A stretch of DNA of 64,000 nucleotides from Atrichornis clamosus (GCA_013400975.1 WBMZ01003024.1:1-64000); one strand, 5' to 3'. Counted from the first letter of the stretch, positions 47,639 through 62,142 are shown. Translations and numbers: made by a program. The notes: generated from the sequence alone by a model not told the origin.

Positions 47639-50147
47639 GAGCTGGTGGTCTTGTACCTATTTCTGTAGCAGAGAAGCATCTATCAACTACTGCTGTATTT
47701 TCTTCATTATCACAGATAGCTCCACTGTTTCTGTATTGTTTTCCTATCTTAGCATCCTCAGAAAACCCCAATCTCCTTTATTTAGTATTAAATTTAGTTT
47801 CCTTTTTTTCAGTTGTCTGTTATTTTAGATTTAAATTTGTATTATTAGCTAACAACTTCTGCACTTGATCATGTGTTACAGCTTGGTTTTTTGATGTGGT
47901 TTCAAGTGTACTATTGCTCACTTTTCTTGAAGCCAAGGATATTAATTTTTTTTTTTAAATGTGGAATCTTGATTACTAGGTTACTTAGTAAAATTCTGTT
48001 GAACAATAGTAGCTCATAATTTTATGTGTCTTTTCTTCATGTCACTGTCAAATATTTTCAGCAGTGTGAAATGGCAGGAAGTAAATCTAGATCAGCAGTT
48101 TGGGCTGTCCATTTGTGGTGTTAAAAATGAATAGTCAAAGCACTTGAACGTACCAAAGTATCATCACTTGGTTTCTGTTTTGATTTTCTATCTCCTTGTT
48201 ATCTGCTAGATCGAGCCAAGATGCAGGCTCTTTGAATCAGGAAATGGTTGAAACTGTTGCTGATAATGGGAAAAAATATGGGTGTATTTAGTTCTAGCAG
48301 TTTGACACCTCTGAAACAAGATCCTGGTGCTGAAATCATGGTCAGAAAGCTGTGTTAGAGAGGATGCTTCAAGAGCTCTGATCACTTGCATGATTTGGAG
48401 GTCTGTAGGAGATAATGACACGTTAATCTGCCCTGTATTTTTTTCAGAGCATTGACTGGTGCATTTGTATTTGTTGGTGGGATGTCAATGACAACACAGT
48501 GCTGTATTTGACAGAAGAAGCTACTTCTTCTAATTAAAACTTCTCTGTATACACAGTTGTAGCCAAGAACAGATTTTACTGTTTTCCCCCTGCTGTCTCA
48601 AATTTTTTTCTATCTTTCTTTATTCCTTGTTTTCTCTCTAATAACCTGTTTCTGTCTTGTGGTATTTACATGCTGCTCCCAATAATATCTATAATTTATG
48701 AGCCTTACTTTCAGTGCACTGAAAGATCAAAACAATGTCCAAAGAGCATGACGCAGTAGTCTCAGCTTTGATATTATTTTATTTTTAGTTGTTCTCCCTA
48801 CACAGAGCAGCATGACATTTTCTGTCAGCTCCTGCTACAAATTTTCCAGACTGCATTGCCTGAGGCCCAAATGATTATAAATTTGTATTTTTGAGGTGGA
48901 CTGTTTTAGATTTCACTGAGATGTTAGCAGCAATCACTCCTGAAACAGCTGGGGTTTTTTCCCACTAAATATTTTAGCTGCAGATTAAGGCAACAATTTT
49001 GCTTCAGCCTTTTTGCATCTTTTTCAAGATGTGAGATGAGGTTGCCTTAAAAGCAACAAGGCAAACAGTAATGAAATAAATATTTTCTTCTTTCTTTCTT
49101 TCTGGTATTTGTTCCAGTTAGTACCATATTGGCTCTCATTGCATACTCTTATCAGCACTTGAGGGCTTTTAAGAGAGAAGAGAAATGTCACCAGCAAGGA
49201 AGTGAAGTCACAACTTTAGACAGCAGATGAGTGGCAGGAATGGAAACAGGGCCAAGTTTCCTAATCCCAGTGTCTAAAATGATGCCTTCCACTGATTTAG
49301 CAGGCTAAAAGGTATTTTTCTAACCTAACGTGTGCCCAACAGTTTCAGTATCTTCAGCTCCTCATTATGCTATGCTGTGATCTGCAGGAGGGAAAGGTCC
49401 AGCCACAGGGGAATGTGCTTGGCTGCTGCCAGAAAATGTTACCAGCTGTGGGGAAAGCTGGGGTGCAAAACTCTATCTGCCCCATCCCAACCCTTCCAAA
49501 GTTTGCTTTGTGTTATGTTTCCGCAGTTCCCAGTCCCAGTTTTTACTGTGTGTGCAGGAACTGAATGAGACGCTCAGGCTGCTGAAGGACATTTGTCACA
49601 GGACATTGCAGGTGCTATTTCCGTGGGAAGGGTTGGGGCTTGTTGTGTATTTCTATTCTTACATTCTGTATGAAAACCAATCTGAAGCACTTTAGTAACA
49701 GCTGGAACTGCCAGAAGATTTCATTGAAAACTTTCATGAGATCAGGTGTTTTTTATAGATAAAACACCTTATGACTCCATTGGAAATGAGAAGTCCTAAT
49801 GATTATGCCATGCACTCTGGATTCCCAGGGGGAAGTATTTTTAGGCAAGCCATTAGCACTACAAGCTCTAGTCTGTCAGCTCTCCAGCAGGCATTTAAGC
49901 TTTTCTGAAAGCCAGTTGTGTGTTGGCTTCACAAACCCAGTGATGCACTTGGCTCGGTGTGCCCAGCTCCCAGGATAGCTGGCCAAGCATGACCACTGCA
50001 CAGCTCCTCTGGGCTCCCTCGCTGCATGCAATGCCAAGCTCTGCTCCATCTCCTCTAACACAGCCTGCTACACACTGCCCAAGTTGGTTGGCAACTCAGA
50101 ATGCTCAATAAAATTGCCATGGCCTTCAGTAAGCAAGGGCAGGTCTG

Positions 50148-50515
50148 TTGGAGTGGACAGGAGAATAAAAGGCTCTGGGGAGACCTTAGAGCACCTTTCA
50201 GTACCTGGAAGGGTACAAGAAAGTTGGAGAGGGACCTTGTACAAAAGGCAGGTGGTGATAGGACACAGGGGAATGGCTTTAAACTGAAAGAGAGTAAGTT
50301 TGGGTTGGATATTAGGAAGAAATTCTTGATTGTCAGGGCATTGAGGCACTGGCACAGGTTGCCCAGCTAAGTTGTGGATGCCCAATCCCTGGAAATGTTC
50401 AAGAGCTTTGAGCAACCTACTCTAGTGGAAGGTGTCTTTGCCCATGACAGTAGGGTTGGAACTTGATAATCTTCATGGTCCCATCCAATCCAGGCCATTT
50501 TGTGATTCTATAATT
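50148..50515 (+). mobile_element. CR1 LINE 3'-end fragment, plus orientation (about 370 bp)
   Basis: This is the longest repeat copy in the window. It follows the CR1 3' region in order: GAGAATAAAAGGCTCTGGGG, GGACCTTGTACAAAAGGCAG, GATAGGACACAGGGGAATGG, GGATATTAGGAAGAAATTCT, GGCACAGGTTGCCCAG, TTTGAGCAACC, and the terminal GATTCTATAATTCT. Compared with the consensus I remember, about 15 bases are missing between TTCAAG and AGCTTTGAGC. It holds no reverse-transcriptase frame, only the 3' tail, as expected for a 5'-truncated copy. The left boundary is approximate. Confidence 0.9.
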
Positions 50516-52231
50516 CTCTGTATGGCAGGGGCTTTGAGAGGTGATTGGGAAGCTGAAAGCAGTAGGTCCATTGAGAGGAAAAACATTTCAGAGACTGCCA
50601 GGAGGGAAAAGGAAAGGAGGGAGGAAGTGAGAGGATCACGTGTTTGCTCCTGAATTTGAAGTTGAAAGAGAAATAGGGTAGGGTAGTGCTGGGAGGATCC
50701 AGAGAATGCTAAAGGGATTAATTGTGAGCAAGGAGGGTTATAGACAGGAAGGGAATTTTCACTGAAAGAAGGCTAAAAGGCAATAAAAACCCAAGCCAGC
50801 AAAACCCCCAACAAACCAAACACAAACCCCCAGAGAAGTGAGGGCATGGGGGAGAAGCTATGAAAAGGGAAAGAAGCACAATGTTGCTGAGAGCCTGGGG
50901 ATGTAAGAGTGATTTGCCTTTTAGCCTCTTTAATACTTGACTTCAGGGGAAACCAATAATTTGTTTTGTTTGTTTTTAAGACACTATCCATTGTAGGGGA
51001 TTTCCTGCTAAAGGAGGGACTTTCACTCAAGAATTTGGGGTAATAAAAAAAAAAAGGAGTTGAGTCTTCATGGGCGGGATATAAGACCTATGATTTCATA
51101 AAATACAACACAAGTATTTAGGGGTTATGATGGTCCTGATATGGGTTCTTTGAGGGTCATTAAGGCCCATAATCTTAGGGAGACTGAAGTACCCTTACCT
51201 CCCATTTCCAGTGCTGGTATCCATGGCTTATGGGAAATCTCTGTGCAACCCAGCTATCTATAGTTCCTATGTAATATGTAAAATTTAAATCCTTAAGAAA
51301 GACTTTCCTAGAAACCAGAGTATACTTGCCATGCTATTTAGACAACCAGTATTTCAGGATAAGAATACAGAGGTATGGACTACAGCCAGGAAGATACATA
51401 TGTATGTCCACAGCACAATGTGACTGAATCCTATCTGAGACTTCCCAGTACTATGTCAGTATAAATGTCTGCATCCCTCAGTCAGAGCTGGCTTTGAGGG
51501 ATGTATCCTATGAAGGGAAAATGGTACTGCAGACTCTTGGAGCTAGGAAGGTGTTAAAACCTAAGCCGAAAAATGAAGTTGTATTACATAAGGTTTGGAA
51601 AAGTCCAGATTGCCTCTCCTCAGCTAATCTGTCATAGCCATCTGCTGGCTTGCTGTTGTCTCACAGGAGATACAGGCTGGTTGAAGTTGGCTTAGTGGGG
51701 TTTTGGGTTGTGGTTGTGTTTTTTTTAAACTAGTTCAATCCCTGTACCTTTTGAGGTGAGAGTGTGCCCGAGGAAAGTTGGTGTGCCACACTGTGTTGTG
51801 TTGGAGCCTGCAGCCTGCTGGGAACAGCTCATCAGGCATAAAATAACCCATATTTTAACAGATTATAAACTCTGAAATGTGACAATAGTGGTATTTAAAA
51901 CAACTATCTGTTCTTGTTATTCTGGCAAAAAACCAAAAGCATCCAATGGGTGCAATTGTTGCCCAATCTCTTATGACTCTTCAAGTGAAAACAAACGAAT
52001 GGATGAGAGTAGGTGGCTTCGTGTCCAGTGCAACCCGCCAGGCACAGAGGGTGGGTTTTCTCTCCCAGCCCAACCATCACACAGTGGGTGACAAGTGAGC
52101 TTCTCCCAGGAATGCTTGAAGCCGGGTATTGAGCTGTGGCTCAGAGCAGTGTTTCGGGGAATGTGCACCCTGAACACAGGGCGAGCATATTCATGGTGGA
52201 AACATGGTCAAAACTATGGCAAAACCACTTT

Positions 52232-52243
52232 CCCCCCCCCCCC
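52232..52243. repeat. Poly-C run (12 bases)
   Basis: This is a homopolymer tract between T-rich flanks. Its exact length is prone to sequencing error. Confidence 0.8.
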
Positions 52244-55200
52244 ACTTTTTAAAATTAAGTTACTTATGAGGAGGCATCAGAACCATTTGAGTAGGCAGAA
52301 GAGATGAGGATTGGATTGAGCAAATGGATCAAATGCCTTCATTTTCTGTTCACATTGCTCTTGGGACCACCTCATTGCACGGCTTTTTGTGGATGAACAG
52401 TACAAACTTTGGTATTGCATACAGATGTGCTGTGGATGTTACACTGAAACTGGACCATTTTACATCAAATAACTTTCCCCCATGCCTTTGATTTGGTTTG
52501 CACATGTTCCACCAAACTTCCTTGACTGGATGTTCCTGTTGCTGCCTCACTTTCTCTGCTGGCACTCGGAGGGAGGCTGCTGCTGCCCACTCTGCAGAGC
52601 CAGTTATTTGCAGCCACCAAACCAGCAGCAGCCAGAAACTTCGTAAATGTCATTAATTTGGAGTCCTGCTCTGCAGCTGCAAGTCACTCCAGCTATGTAG
52701 GTCCTGCACCTATTTATAACCTAGCAGTCTGTCTCTGGGGGCTTTGTGCAATTCTTTGCTCCATGCCACGTGGGTTGTAATGTAATAGCTGGGTGTATTA
52801 TAAGATTTCCTCTACCACTTTTTAGAAGCAGCAGGTGCAGTGTCAGCAGACTGCTGTGATAACAGAGCGCAGGTAAGGTGGGAGCTGCTTTCTGTAACAC
52901 TCCCTCCTGCTTGCTACCTCTTCTGACATTTAGACAGTGGTTTGTTTCCTGCTTCTCTGTGTTAGTGAGCTCCCAGCTGGAATAGACTACAAAAGTTGAA
53001 ATGTATTGATGGAGGGTGTCACTTTTGCAGTAGTGAACATTTGCAATGTTTCCTTAGACTTTTTCCACTCAAAACCTGTGGAGAAGGTGTAATATCACTG
53101 TCTGCTTCCTACCCAGACCATGCAGTGCTGGGTGCTGAGTGGATGAATCCCTTCTCCAAGAAATTCCATAGTCTGAAACAAAGTGGTTCAAGGTATGTAG
53201 GAGACCACAAAGAGACAGCAAAATGGGTAGTCAGCATCACAGAGGACGCAGGGCAATCGGAAACCTCTGAGCTGTCAGGTTGTCTGTGGGTAACTTGGCA
53301 AGAGAGCACTGCAGCTGAGACACTCTGTAGATGCTTGTAAGGGTTTCTCAAAAAAAAAAAATTTTTTTTCAAGACACTCTAACCTAGAGGGAGTACACTA
53401 GGGGCTTTGGCTGTCAAACCTCTGAATAAAATCAGTCTTGGGAAAGGAAAAATCCCCATGGACTGTTTGCTTATGGAGGTTCTTGCTTGTGTGTTCTGCC
53501 AAAAGGTGAGACTGGAGCTTGGAGAAGTGAGCCCTTTTGTTTCTGCCTGCCCAAGGAAACTGAGTGGAGGGAGAGAGGATAGGATGTGATCTGGCCACTT
53601 AAGGGAAATTCTCTGTTGTTTGCAGTGATATGCTCCCATTTATCCCCAACTGCTTCTTTCATTTTGTGTCCGAGGATTTGAAACTGAACAAACACCTGAT
53701 GTATGGGCTTGCTGAGTCCACCCAGGTGCCTTCACAGCTGCTTCATGGCACCCGAGAATCTTTAAAGTGGTTAATTGGAAAGGCAGTATTTCATGTGTTT
53801 CTTGGGTGAGATATGCCATACACAGAGGTTAGAAAATGTTCTGGTTTTGTGTGTGGACAGATTCCCCAAATGCTCGGCACTCACTGAGCAGCACGCACCT
53901 CACGTGGGTTGGGATACACAGGGCGGAGCGTGCTGCTCTGGATGATGGTTGTTGTGCTCTGGGTGATGGTTGTGCTGGTCAGAGCTCAGCACAGCTCCTG
54001 CAGGCTCTTCCTGCAGCTGCTGCAGTCGGCAGCAGCGCTGGTGGTGCTGCTAAAACCAGAGCCCCTCTGGTCTGGGAATGCCTGAACTCAGATCCACCTC
54101 TCCTGTTGCGGGTGCTGGCCGTGCGCAGCACCCTGCGAAAGGGAATACATTACACCTATTATTGGTAGTGACTTGAAGGGAAGCCAGGCTATCCCACATG
54201 TGAACCTCTGAGGATAAAGGGAAGGCTGTTTCATGCAGTGCTGGCTGAGGGACAGCTGCAGCTGTCTATGTCCTATATTACCTGAGAAAAACTTCTCAAA
54301 AAAAAGCTCCCCAAAGCAACACATTTTTGTTTTATCTTTTTATAGGCCAAAGCTATAGGCAAAGTTTCTATTCAAGGGAAGGCAAAGGCTTCCTCTAAGA
54401 ATGGCTGAGGTAGTGTGGGGCAAGGACCTGGTGAGGAAAGCACTGAGACAGGGATGCTAAGGGGAAAGAAGGACAATAGCACAGGAATTGTGAACTTAGA
54501 GAAAATGGAGGGCCTTGGGAGGGAGCTGAGTGCATTGGGACCAAACTGAGAATGGAAGAAGAGCCAAGATAAGCAAAGAGTCAGCAACTGAAAGGTAGAG
54601 AGTAAAGAAACCTGATCTAGAAAGAGTCTAGGAGAGAACAGGGCAGAAGGACCTGAGCACTAAACCATGTCCTGTACAGGGTCTAAAATGGGGCTGAGCC
54701 TTCGGCCTCCACTGCTAGAAAGCAGCTGCAGAGCCTGCTGTGAAAACCTTGGCCTCAGCCTCCTCTGCTCCCTGAATGTCACAGGATGACCCACTGAGCC
54801 CCTCTGCAGCTGAAGGGCCAAGATCTCCTTTGGGTCCCTGCATCCTGCCAAATCTCCCTAAAGAGACCCGGTGGCAGTGCACCACAGGCAAGCAGTCACA
54901 GCATTTGGTACCTGGGACATGGGACATCCAGTGTGTGAGAGAAAAGGAAAGTGTGCCTCAAAAGTCGCTTCTTGAATCAGAGGCTTAGGGAAAAAATGTA
55001 GTATGGTATCATGTGATTAAAGAATTCTTATAATAGACGAGATTACCTTAAAATCTCCCTCCAACCAACTTTTTGAGAGCTTGACTTTTTAGACTAGATG
55101 CATTTTGATGGATATTTGGGGATATAACGTAGCTATGGAATTCCATACAATGGAAGAGGACAATAACTTTTGCCTACCTTGTAAGGCTTTTATGGGATTC

Positions 55201-58200
55201 ACAAAAGGATCCCCAGTTGGTAACCTTATGTCTTGGCCTTCGAATTCCATGGTGATTATTTTCTGGTGTGATGCAGTTCCATTTCAAAAAGGGAAAGCCA
55301 GGTTTTAAACCAGGCAGACAAATTTCGCCCCTTTCTCCCATGACATCTTTTCCAGGAGAATATCCTTATAGTTTGGCCTGTCAAATTAGACAAATTAGAC
55401 AGTGAAAATGTAGTGCTTCTCAGGGGTGTGATGTCATTTGCATTGTGTCATAAAAGGGCAGTAATTCGTTAGACCCTGCCTAGTGCTACAATGACATGAA
55501 CTCCTCCTGCCTGCAACTTGTGTCCGGGGATGATGTAGCCATTGCACACGATGCTATGGGAAGGGGGCACAGGCAAAAATACCGACGGGCTTTAACACAG
55601 ATCTTACGCTTAGCTCTGGGATTCTCTTTTTTTTCCTGGTCTGCTGGCATCTGAATGTTTTGCCCAGTAGAAAATAGTGAAAAGCTGTCCTTGGAGCTGA
55701 ACACTGAGGAATGAGTGTGAAGGCAGGGCATGGATTGCTGTTTATAGGGTGCTGCCTGTGGATTTTGGGGGAATGGATTTTGGTGAAGGCTGTCTGACTG
55801 GAACAAAGGAGAGGTAGTTTGATCCAGCACATATGCCTGCTGTATTTTATCATCATTACAGAGGGATTGAAGCAAGACCCCCATGGGATGCTGGTCAGCC
55901 AGGCTTTCACACAGTGGGGATGTCTACTGTGAGGGTATGCAGCAGGCAGGAACAGTGGAAACAATGCCCTATAATCCCACCTCTGCCCACACTTCCACAC
56001 ACGAGCTGGGCACAAGAAACTTTCCCAACCATCCAAATGATTGCCACGGCTAAAATGGGCTGTGTTGTTTCCAAAAGCTGGATGAAATGCCCTTATTTTC
56101 ACACAGAATGATTTACATGAAGATCATCGTGTAATCCTGCAGCTGTTAAATTCCCTACCAGGAGAGCAGGAATGCACACTAACTCTCAGGCTACAGGGTT
56201 CTGGTGTGATAGTTTCCATAACCCACTTCCAAAGGGGAGGTAAGAGCTCAACAACAGCAACCAGGAAAAGAGTTAAGTACTTAGAGGCACGTCGCTCTGT
56301 CCTTCAGTCGGATCCACCACTTGGCAGCCAGCAGCAGCACCGAGCTCATGGTACAGTGATAGGCTGTGGGCTGGAGTTATGCTGTCTGGTTGTTTCTCTG
56401 CACAGGACAGAGCAAAATTAGAAAACAGCATGAAATGAATGGGCTGCATTAAGTCTGGGTGTTTTTACAGAACTTATTCTGAAATCCTGGGCAATGCAAC
56501 AAAACTGGTCTTTCATAGGCAGTTCCTGGTGTCCTTTCTGTACTGATTCCTAAGCCTGCTAATTGGAACTGAAATTATCGATATGGTTAAAAATCCTATG
56601 GGTAGGTTTATTGCTGACCTGTACTTCTGCAAACCAGAAATAGGGCAGGGGTACCAAATAAAACTGATGGGCGCTTGGTCTGATCCAGAATGGCTGCTCC
56701 TACTGTCATCCTCTGCCTCCTCCCTTCGGAAGTGGGGCAAATGGCTGTGCCTGTTCTGCAGCTCAGGATGTGGCTCGAGCCACCCCATGTGTCAGAGGAG
56801 TCTCCTGGGACTGGGTAACTCATACCCACACTCCTTGTCCCAGGTCCAGGTTTGCCTCAGGACCTGCTTGTCCTCTATCTTTGGTGTGGACCAGGCCAGA
56901 GTTCTGTTAGGAAATGCACTGGGTCTCACTAAAGAACCACAGAATCCTCTGAATTGGAGAACTGCACTTTCTGCGGAAGGAAAAATGTTTTACTTAAAAC
57001 TGACAAATTTTGTGTAACCTTCTCTTAGGCTTGCTCTTTTTGTTCTGGGCTTTTAAAAATATGCTTATAAGTACAAAGAAAAAGCTTTTTGTCTGGTCAT
57101 TCCTCATTAGCTGTTCAAAGGCTATCCAAGGTTAGTTCCAGTTTTCCTAGACATACTGCTCTAGCCCTTCCCACCACATTTCATCTTTTTCTTCACCTCT
57201 CCTGGTGCTGAAAGGGTGGCAAGGTATCTGTGACTCCTTCCCTGGTCAGTGCTCTTGGAGCTGGGTGGTCAAAGCCTGCGTTGGAAGACTGCCTGTCCAA
57301 ATGCTACCAGAGACATGACCTCCAACACAGCATCAAACTTCAGCTGAAATGCAGAACTGACAATGTGTGAAAGTACAGTAACATAAATAAGATGTTGGCC
57401 GTAGATCTCCTGATGACAGATGTAAGTATAAAGTGTGCTTTCTAAAAATAGCCTGCATGGAGAAGGTGCTGGAAGTGCTGGCTATTGGAGTGGCTTAAAA
57501 ATAAGTCATAGATGACCAAAAGAGTGAAATAGCAATATCAGCAACATTCACTGTGCCAGTCCAATATCTCAGGGCACCTGGACACTTGGGATCAGATAGG
57601 GGTGAAGTGGCACCTGTGTGCGATAGATCTTTCTGCAAAGCCAAGATACAGGATGGAAAGTCAAACTGGGGTTATATCTGAAATGCACACCGGTTATCCA
57701 TTTAATGAAGATAAGTTGTGGTTTTCGCCATTTCATTCTTTATAAAGGAGGCAGAATTTTCCCAATATTTCCTCCTTTCTTTTCTACTCTGCTGTTTTGT
57801 CATTTGCTTCCAATCTGTTCTGGCTTTGGGCAGTGCTGTACCTGTGTTTGCCTAGTGATTAATCTGATGGAAGTTGTGGCAAACCGTTTGTCTCCTCTTT
57901 ACAGCTAAATCCTGCTGCCTTCAATCTCTTGAAGGCGATCCTATAGGTTTTGGTGGCAGTGCTGGCAGAGAGCTGGCTGAGCAGAAGTGAAGAGTCCCCA
58001 CGTCAGCGAGTGCTGTGCCTGTGCCAGCACTGCCCTGACTGCAGAGCTGGCAGCTGGAGGTCCCGATTGGGCAAACACACACCAGAAAGGCAGCATGAGT
58101 GTGCCAGACATAGCCTGAGAGTTTGAAGGACCGGAGCTTGTGCAAATCTCTCAGTTAAAAGCTGCACAGAGTGAAAATAAAAATAAAAGCCAAAGCAGGC

Positions 58201-61200
58201 TAAGAACTGAACAGAGCCTCATAGTACTGGTTATGTAATCTTACCTTAAAGTAGAAGATATGAGAGGTATGAGTCCAACCTTCAAAATGTTCTCCAATAA
58301 CCCCTCCATGCTCCCCAGTGATCTTTACATAATGAATACTTGAGAAATAGATGTGACCGTGTTCTGTACCTTGCACTTTTCTGTGGTACTTACAGAACTG
58401 ATATGTAACACAGAGACCTGCCACTGGAATGAGTGAACATATTCGAGTGGGTTATTAGTAATGCTGTCTCCCATTATTTTAACCAAAAGAAAATAGATTT
58501 TTATCCAATTTTTCATTTTACTTCACACCTGTATTGAGACATTGTCTGTAGGTAGTGTAAGGATTCTTCTATTTGCTCTCAACACCTCTAGCGAGACCTT
58601 CAATCCATGAGAAACTCTAACCAAACAATTTTCTACCTGCTCATATCACTTGTTTCCTACAGCAAGAGTTGCAGCATTTCCCTCAGCAAGAAGGGGCTAA
58701 AGTGTTTAGTAAAATAGGAAATCCTACATTATTCACAATCATAAAAATTAGCAGAAAACAGTAGCTACCTTTTTGGACCTGAATGTGACCATTCTTGTAA
58801 TATTGATGTGGTATGAAAAGAAAGTATGAATGCAGGTTTCTTTTGTGGCCTTTTAGGGAGTTCTAGATCAAAGAGTGTTACTTGACAAATAGACAAATTG
58901 GTTTTATTTTTTGTAATCACCAGGTCTTAAAACACTGTGATCAACAGCCCTACAGTTCCTGAGGGCTGAGTAAGAATAGACATCGAGTTGCTTTTCTTAG
59001 GGCACAGCAACCCTTAGATTAACTCTTTCAGCACCTTTCTGCCATGCATTTTCTCAAAGTAAATGATTGCAATGTAGCAAAGAATTTCTGGGCTGAGATG
59101 TGCTGATGATGTGCTGCCAGGAGACCACAGACTGCCAGATGTTTGCTCCCAGTCCCTCCACATCTCAGCCTGTCAGGGAAGAACATGTGTGTCCCTCTAT
59201 GGAGGCCTGATGACTGCACTCGCTGTGCTTGTGCTTACAAAGATGAAGAGCTTGGGAGTATTCATTCCTCAAATGATAAATCCTGCCTGACTTTGAGGTT
59301 CTTTCTGTGTGTAAGAGAATACAGCCATGTTGAGTATTTGTGTATAGGTGTCTGTCTATGTATTTGCATAAATTATTTATGCAAGATGTGAGTATTTTGA
59401 TGTTCCTCCATGGAACCGCCAAGCTGCTGTAAAACAAGTTGTCTTCTCTACAACACCCTTTGCAGACCTCTGCAGGCTTAAAATATGTTCCAGGGCATTC
59501 CTTGGCTGACTTGTCAGCAATGCACTGTTGGAGTTACTGGGAAAAAGTAATACGAGGAAGTGTAAGTAACACCTGAACTGAGAAGAAAATTTTGTGACCT
59601 TTTTCACCAATCTGCTTGGAACAATGGTGTTGGGAAAGAACCTGCCAGTGGAGAGTTTTTTCTGTTTGCAGTCATGAGACATCAAATTAATTCATAGTCA
59701 CTTTAACCACTACTATGGTGAGTCTTTAAAAAATGAAGTGTTGCTCGGCGATTCAGCTGTGGGTAATGGTGGTTTTCATATACACCATGGCCAACATTTC
59801 CCTAGGTGGGTCTTTAAACCCACCTCATAATGCTGCTGGACCACACTGTAACTTCTGGAGAGGTATGCAAGTCTGCAGCTAGAATTCTTTGTCCCAGGCA
59901 CTAAATGTTTGGTTGTGATTTTGCGATAAGGACGTAAAACGAGAAATCTGAGTTTTCTTGAGCTTGCTCAGTGTGTTTAGCCAGCAAAATGGGAAGGCGT
60001 ATCTGTTGTATGACTCTTCTATGGCCAGCATGAGAAATGAGGGTAGAAGAGAAGGGCCATGTGGCTGGAAGGCAACATCCAGTAGTTTGAACAGCACTGG
60101 CCAAATCTAGGGCCTCTTGTTACCTCTTCAGCGGTTGTTGAGACACGGGGCTACACAGCTGCTCTGTGTGAGTGCAGAGCTACAGTCTAACTTTCATTTC
60201 TGCAGAATTCAGAAGAAGCAGCAAACAAACTGCACAGTATAGCACTGACCCTTATTTCAGATTTTCCCCTATTGGTTTATTTTAAATTAAGGGGATAGAA
60301 GAGGGAGGACTGGGAGAGGAAGTTGAGTTGAATTCTCCTTCAGGCTCTTAGAGAGCTGTAGCATTTGCATCTCCTTTTTGGGTTCAAAAACTGGTCCATG
60401 GTTGGTGTTAAAGCCAGCTGCAAATACACCTGGGAGTGCCTCTGCTGCAGGGTTTTGCAGTCTAAAGGAACAATCATCCCTACATTTCTCTAGTACTCAG
60501 CTTTCAGGAGATTGCTTCAAACAGTTTTGAAACATCAGATGGTGTAGTAATGCTGAAGCTGATACTTTGATCTTCAGGGAAGTGATGCTGAGCCATCACT
60601 GGAGTATTTTTACTGCGGGAAAACTCCAGTTTAGGAAAATGTCATAGCAGGCTATCAGTTCTAGCATGAAATTGCTAGCAGGTGGATATCGTGATGGGAA
60701 GTGTTAAGTGGGTTTTGCTGGCTCACTGGTGCAGCTGGCTCGTTGTCTTGCTTACATAAAAGAGAAGTGGGACCTCCCTTCAGGCTGGAGTGAGAATTTG
60801 GTTTTGGTGTGGGGAACATATAACAGGGACAACAAAGCCTGAAGTGAAGCCTCAGGCTGAGCTTTTACACGGGATAGCTAAAGAAGTTTAGGGCAATGTT
60901 ATTTTAGCTATCTAGGCCTGATCCTTAGCCTGTGACTGATTTCAGTGCAGCTCTTACAGAAATTATAAGAAAGGAGGTGGGACTCCAAAATGTCACATTC
61001 TGCCACAACCTGGAATAGGCTTTTTAAGACCATCTTTGAAAAACAATTGTCCTATTTACTCTTGAATTCTAGTGCAACCTTCTGCTGCCATCCTTGTAAT
61101 GCTGTATTGGGCTTAGCCTTAGAGGTGTTTTCTCTCTCCCTGCAGTTTTAGACTGCTAGTTCTTGGTCTGACCTGGGGAAATGGCTTTCCTCTCTCTGGA

Positions 61201-62142
61201 GTGATTCTTTACATTCAAACTGCTTTCATTCTGACTTCTTCCATTTTTGGGGGGACTTAGAGTGATTTGTGGTTTTTTTGCTTTCCCCAATTGAGCTAGT
61301 GCTCACATATGTGGAATTAAGAGAGACAGTTTGTGTGCAGAGTGTGACTGCCTTTTGCTGAAGTATCTCACAAAAGTGGCAAGATTTTTGATGGGGAAAG
61401 AATGAATAACAGCTTTGGTTTGGGGAGAAAAGCAATACAATTCTGGATCCGTCCTGGAGAAACTCTTGGTTATGCTGCAGTAGAAAGCCTACAGTAGAAA
61501 GATGTCAGTCTTTCTGCTCAGAGTAAAGGATATAAAGGGATGTTCAGAGCCATAGATCTTATCTAAGCCATGCCCTTACAACAAGCAAACAAAAAGGAAA
61601 TGTTAGAATATTGTGTTTAATTGGGTATAAGTGCTTTACTATTTACCTCTTTCTGTTTCCTCTATTCCTCTGGGCATCCTTGTAAATTGAAAAGCAGAGA
61701 TTCCCCCAGAGCTAAAATTTAATTTGACCTTCTCGTGAAGGAATTTTAAAGTGCCCTTGCATTTCAAATGTGAACATATTATGTTCAACAATGCCCCTGT
61801 GCTGCCTGGAGTTAGGGTGGGAACACTCCCAGATCCTGGCTGCCCAGCCTCCACCAGCCACGTGGGCTTGTCCTGTCCCCAGCCCAGCTGCAGGGTCAGT
61901 TCCTTGGGAGTGACCCCTGCTCTGCCTTCTTCCCTGCTGTTGCCATCCTCACTACTTCCCACTGCAGCTTTAGTGAAGCACTGGCAGGGCTTTCATTGTG
62001 GACGTGGAGGTACAAAGGGGAGTACAAAAGCTGAGCCAGGCAGTGGGTGGGGGGTCCTGACTACCTGTCCTGCTTCTTCCACAGGCTAAGCACTCCTTTG
62101 GGCAGTTCTTTAAACAGTTGATCATTTCAGACATAAGCTGAC

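Larger units (their letters stand above)
35637..50147. other. Non-coding 3' flank of DUSP10, AT-rich middle part
   Basis: There is no recognisable gene or RNA gene in these 14.5 kb. The stretch is more AT-rich than the gene itself, especially 36.4-37.9 kb, 39.3-39.5 kb and 45.9-49.1 kb. Octamer motifs occur at 36596-36603 and 37705-37712. A local CpG cluster lies at about 46880-47025, and two short tandem duplications at 47441-47638. Open frames, up to about 169 codons, have no domain that I recognise. Confidence 0.65.

Noticed and set aside
55554..56102. 182-codon minus-strand open frame
   Set aside because: The composition is not protein-like, there is no known motif, and it overlaps other frames. 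It is treated as chance.
56929..56970. AACCACAGAATCCTCTGAATTGG as a further CR1 tail remnant
   Set aside because: Only about 25 bases resemble CR1 and the following sequence does not continue the element. It is too short to call without a repeat-library search.
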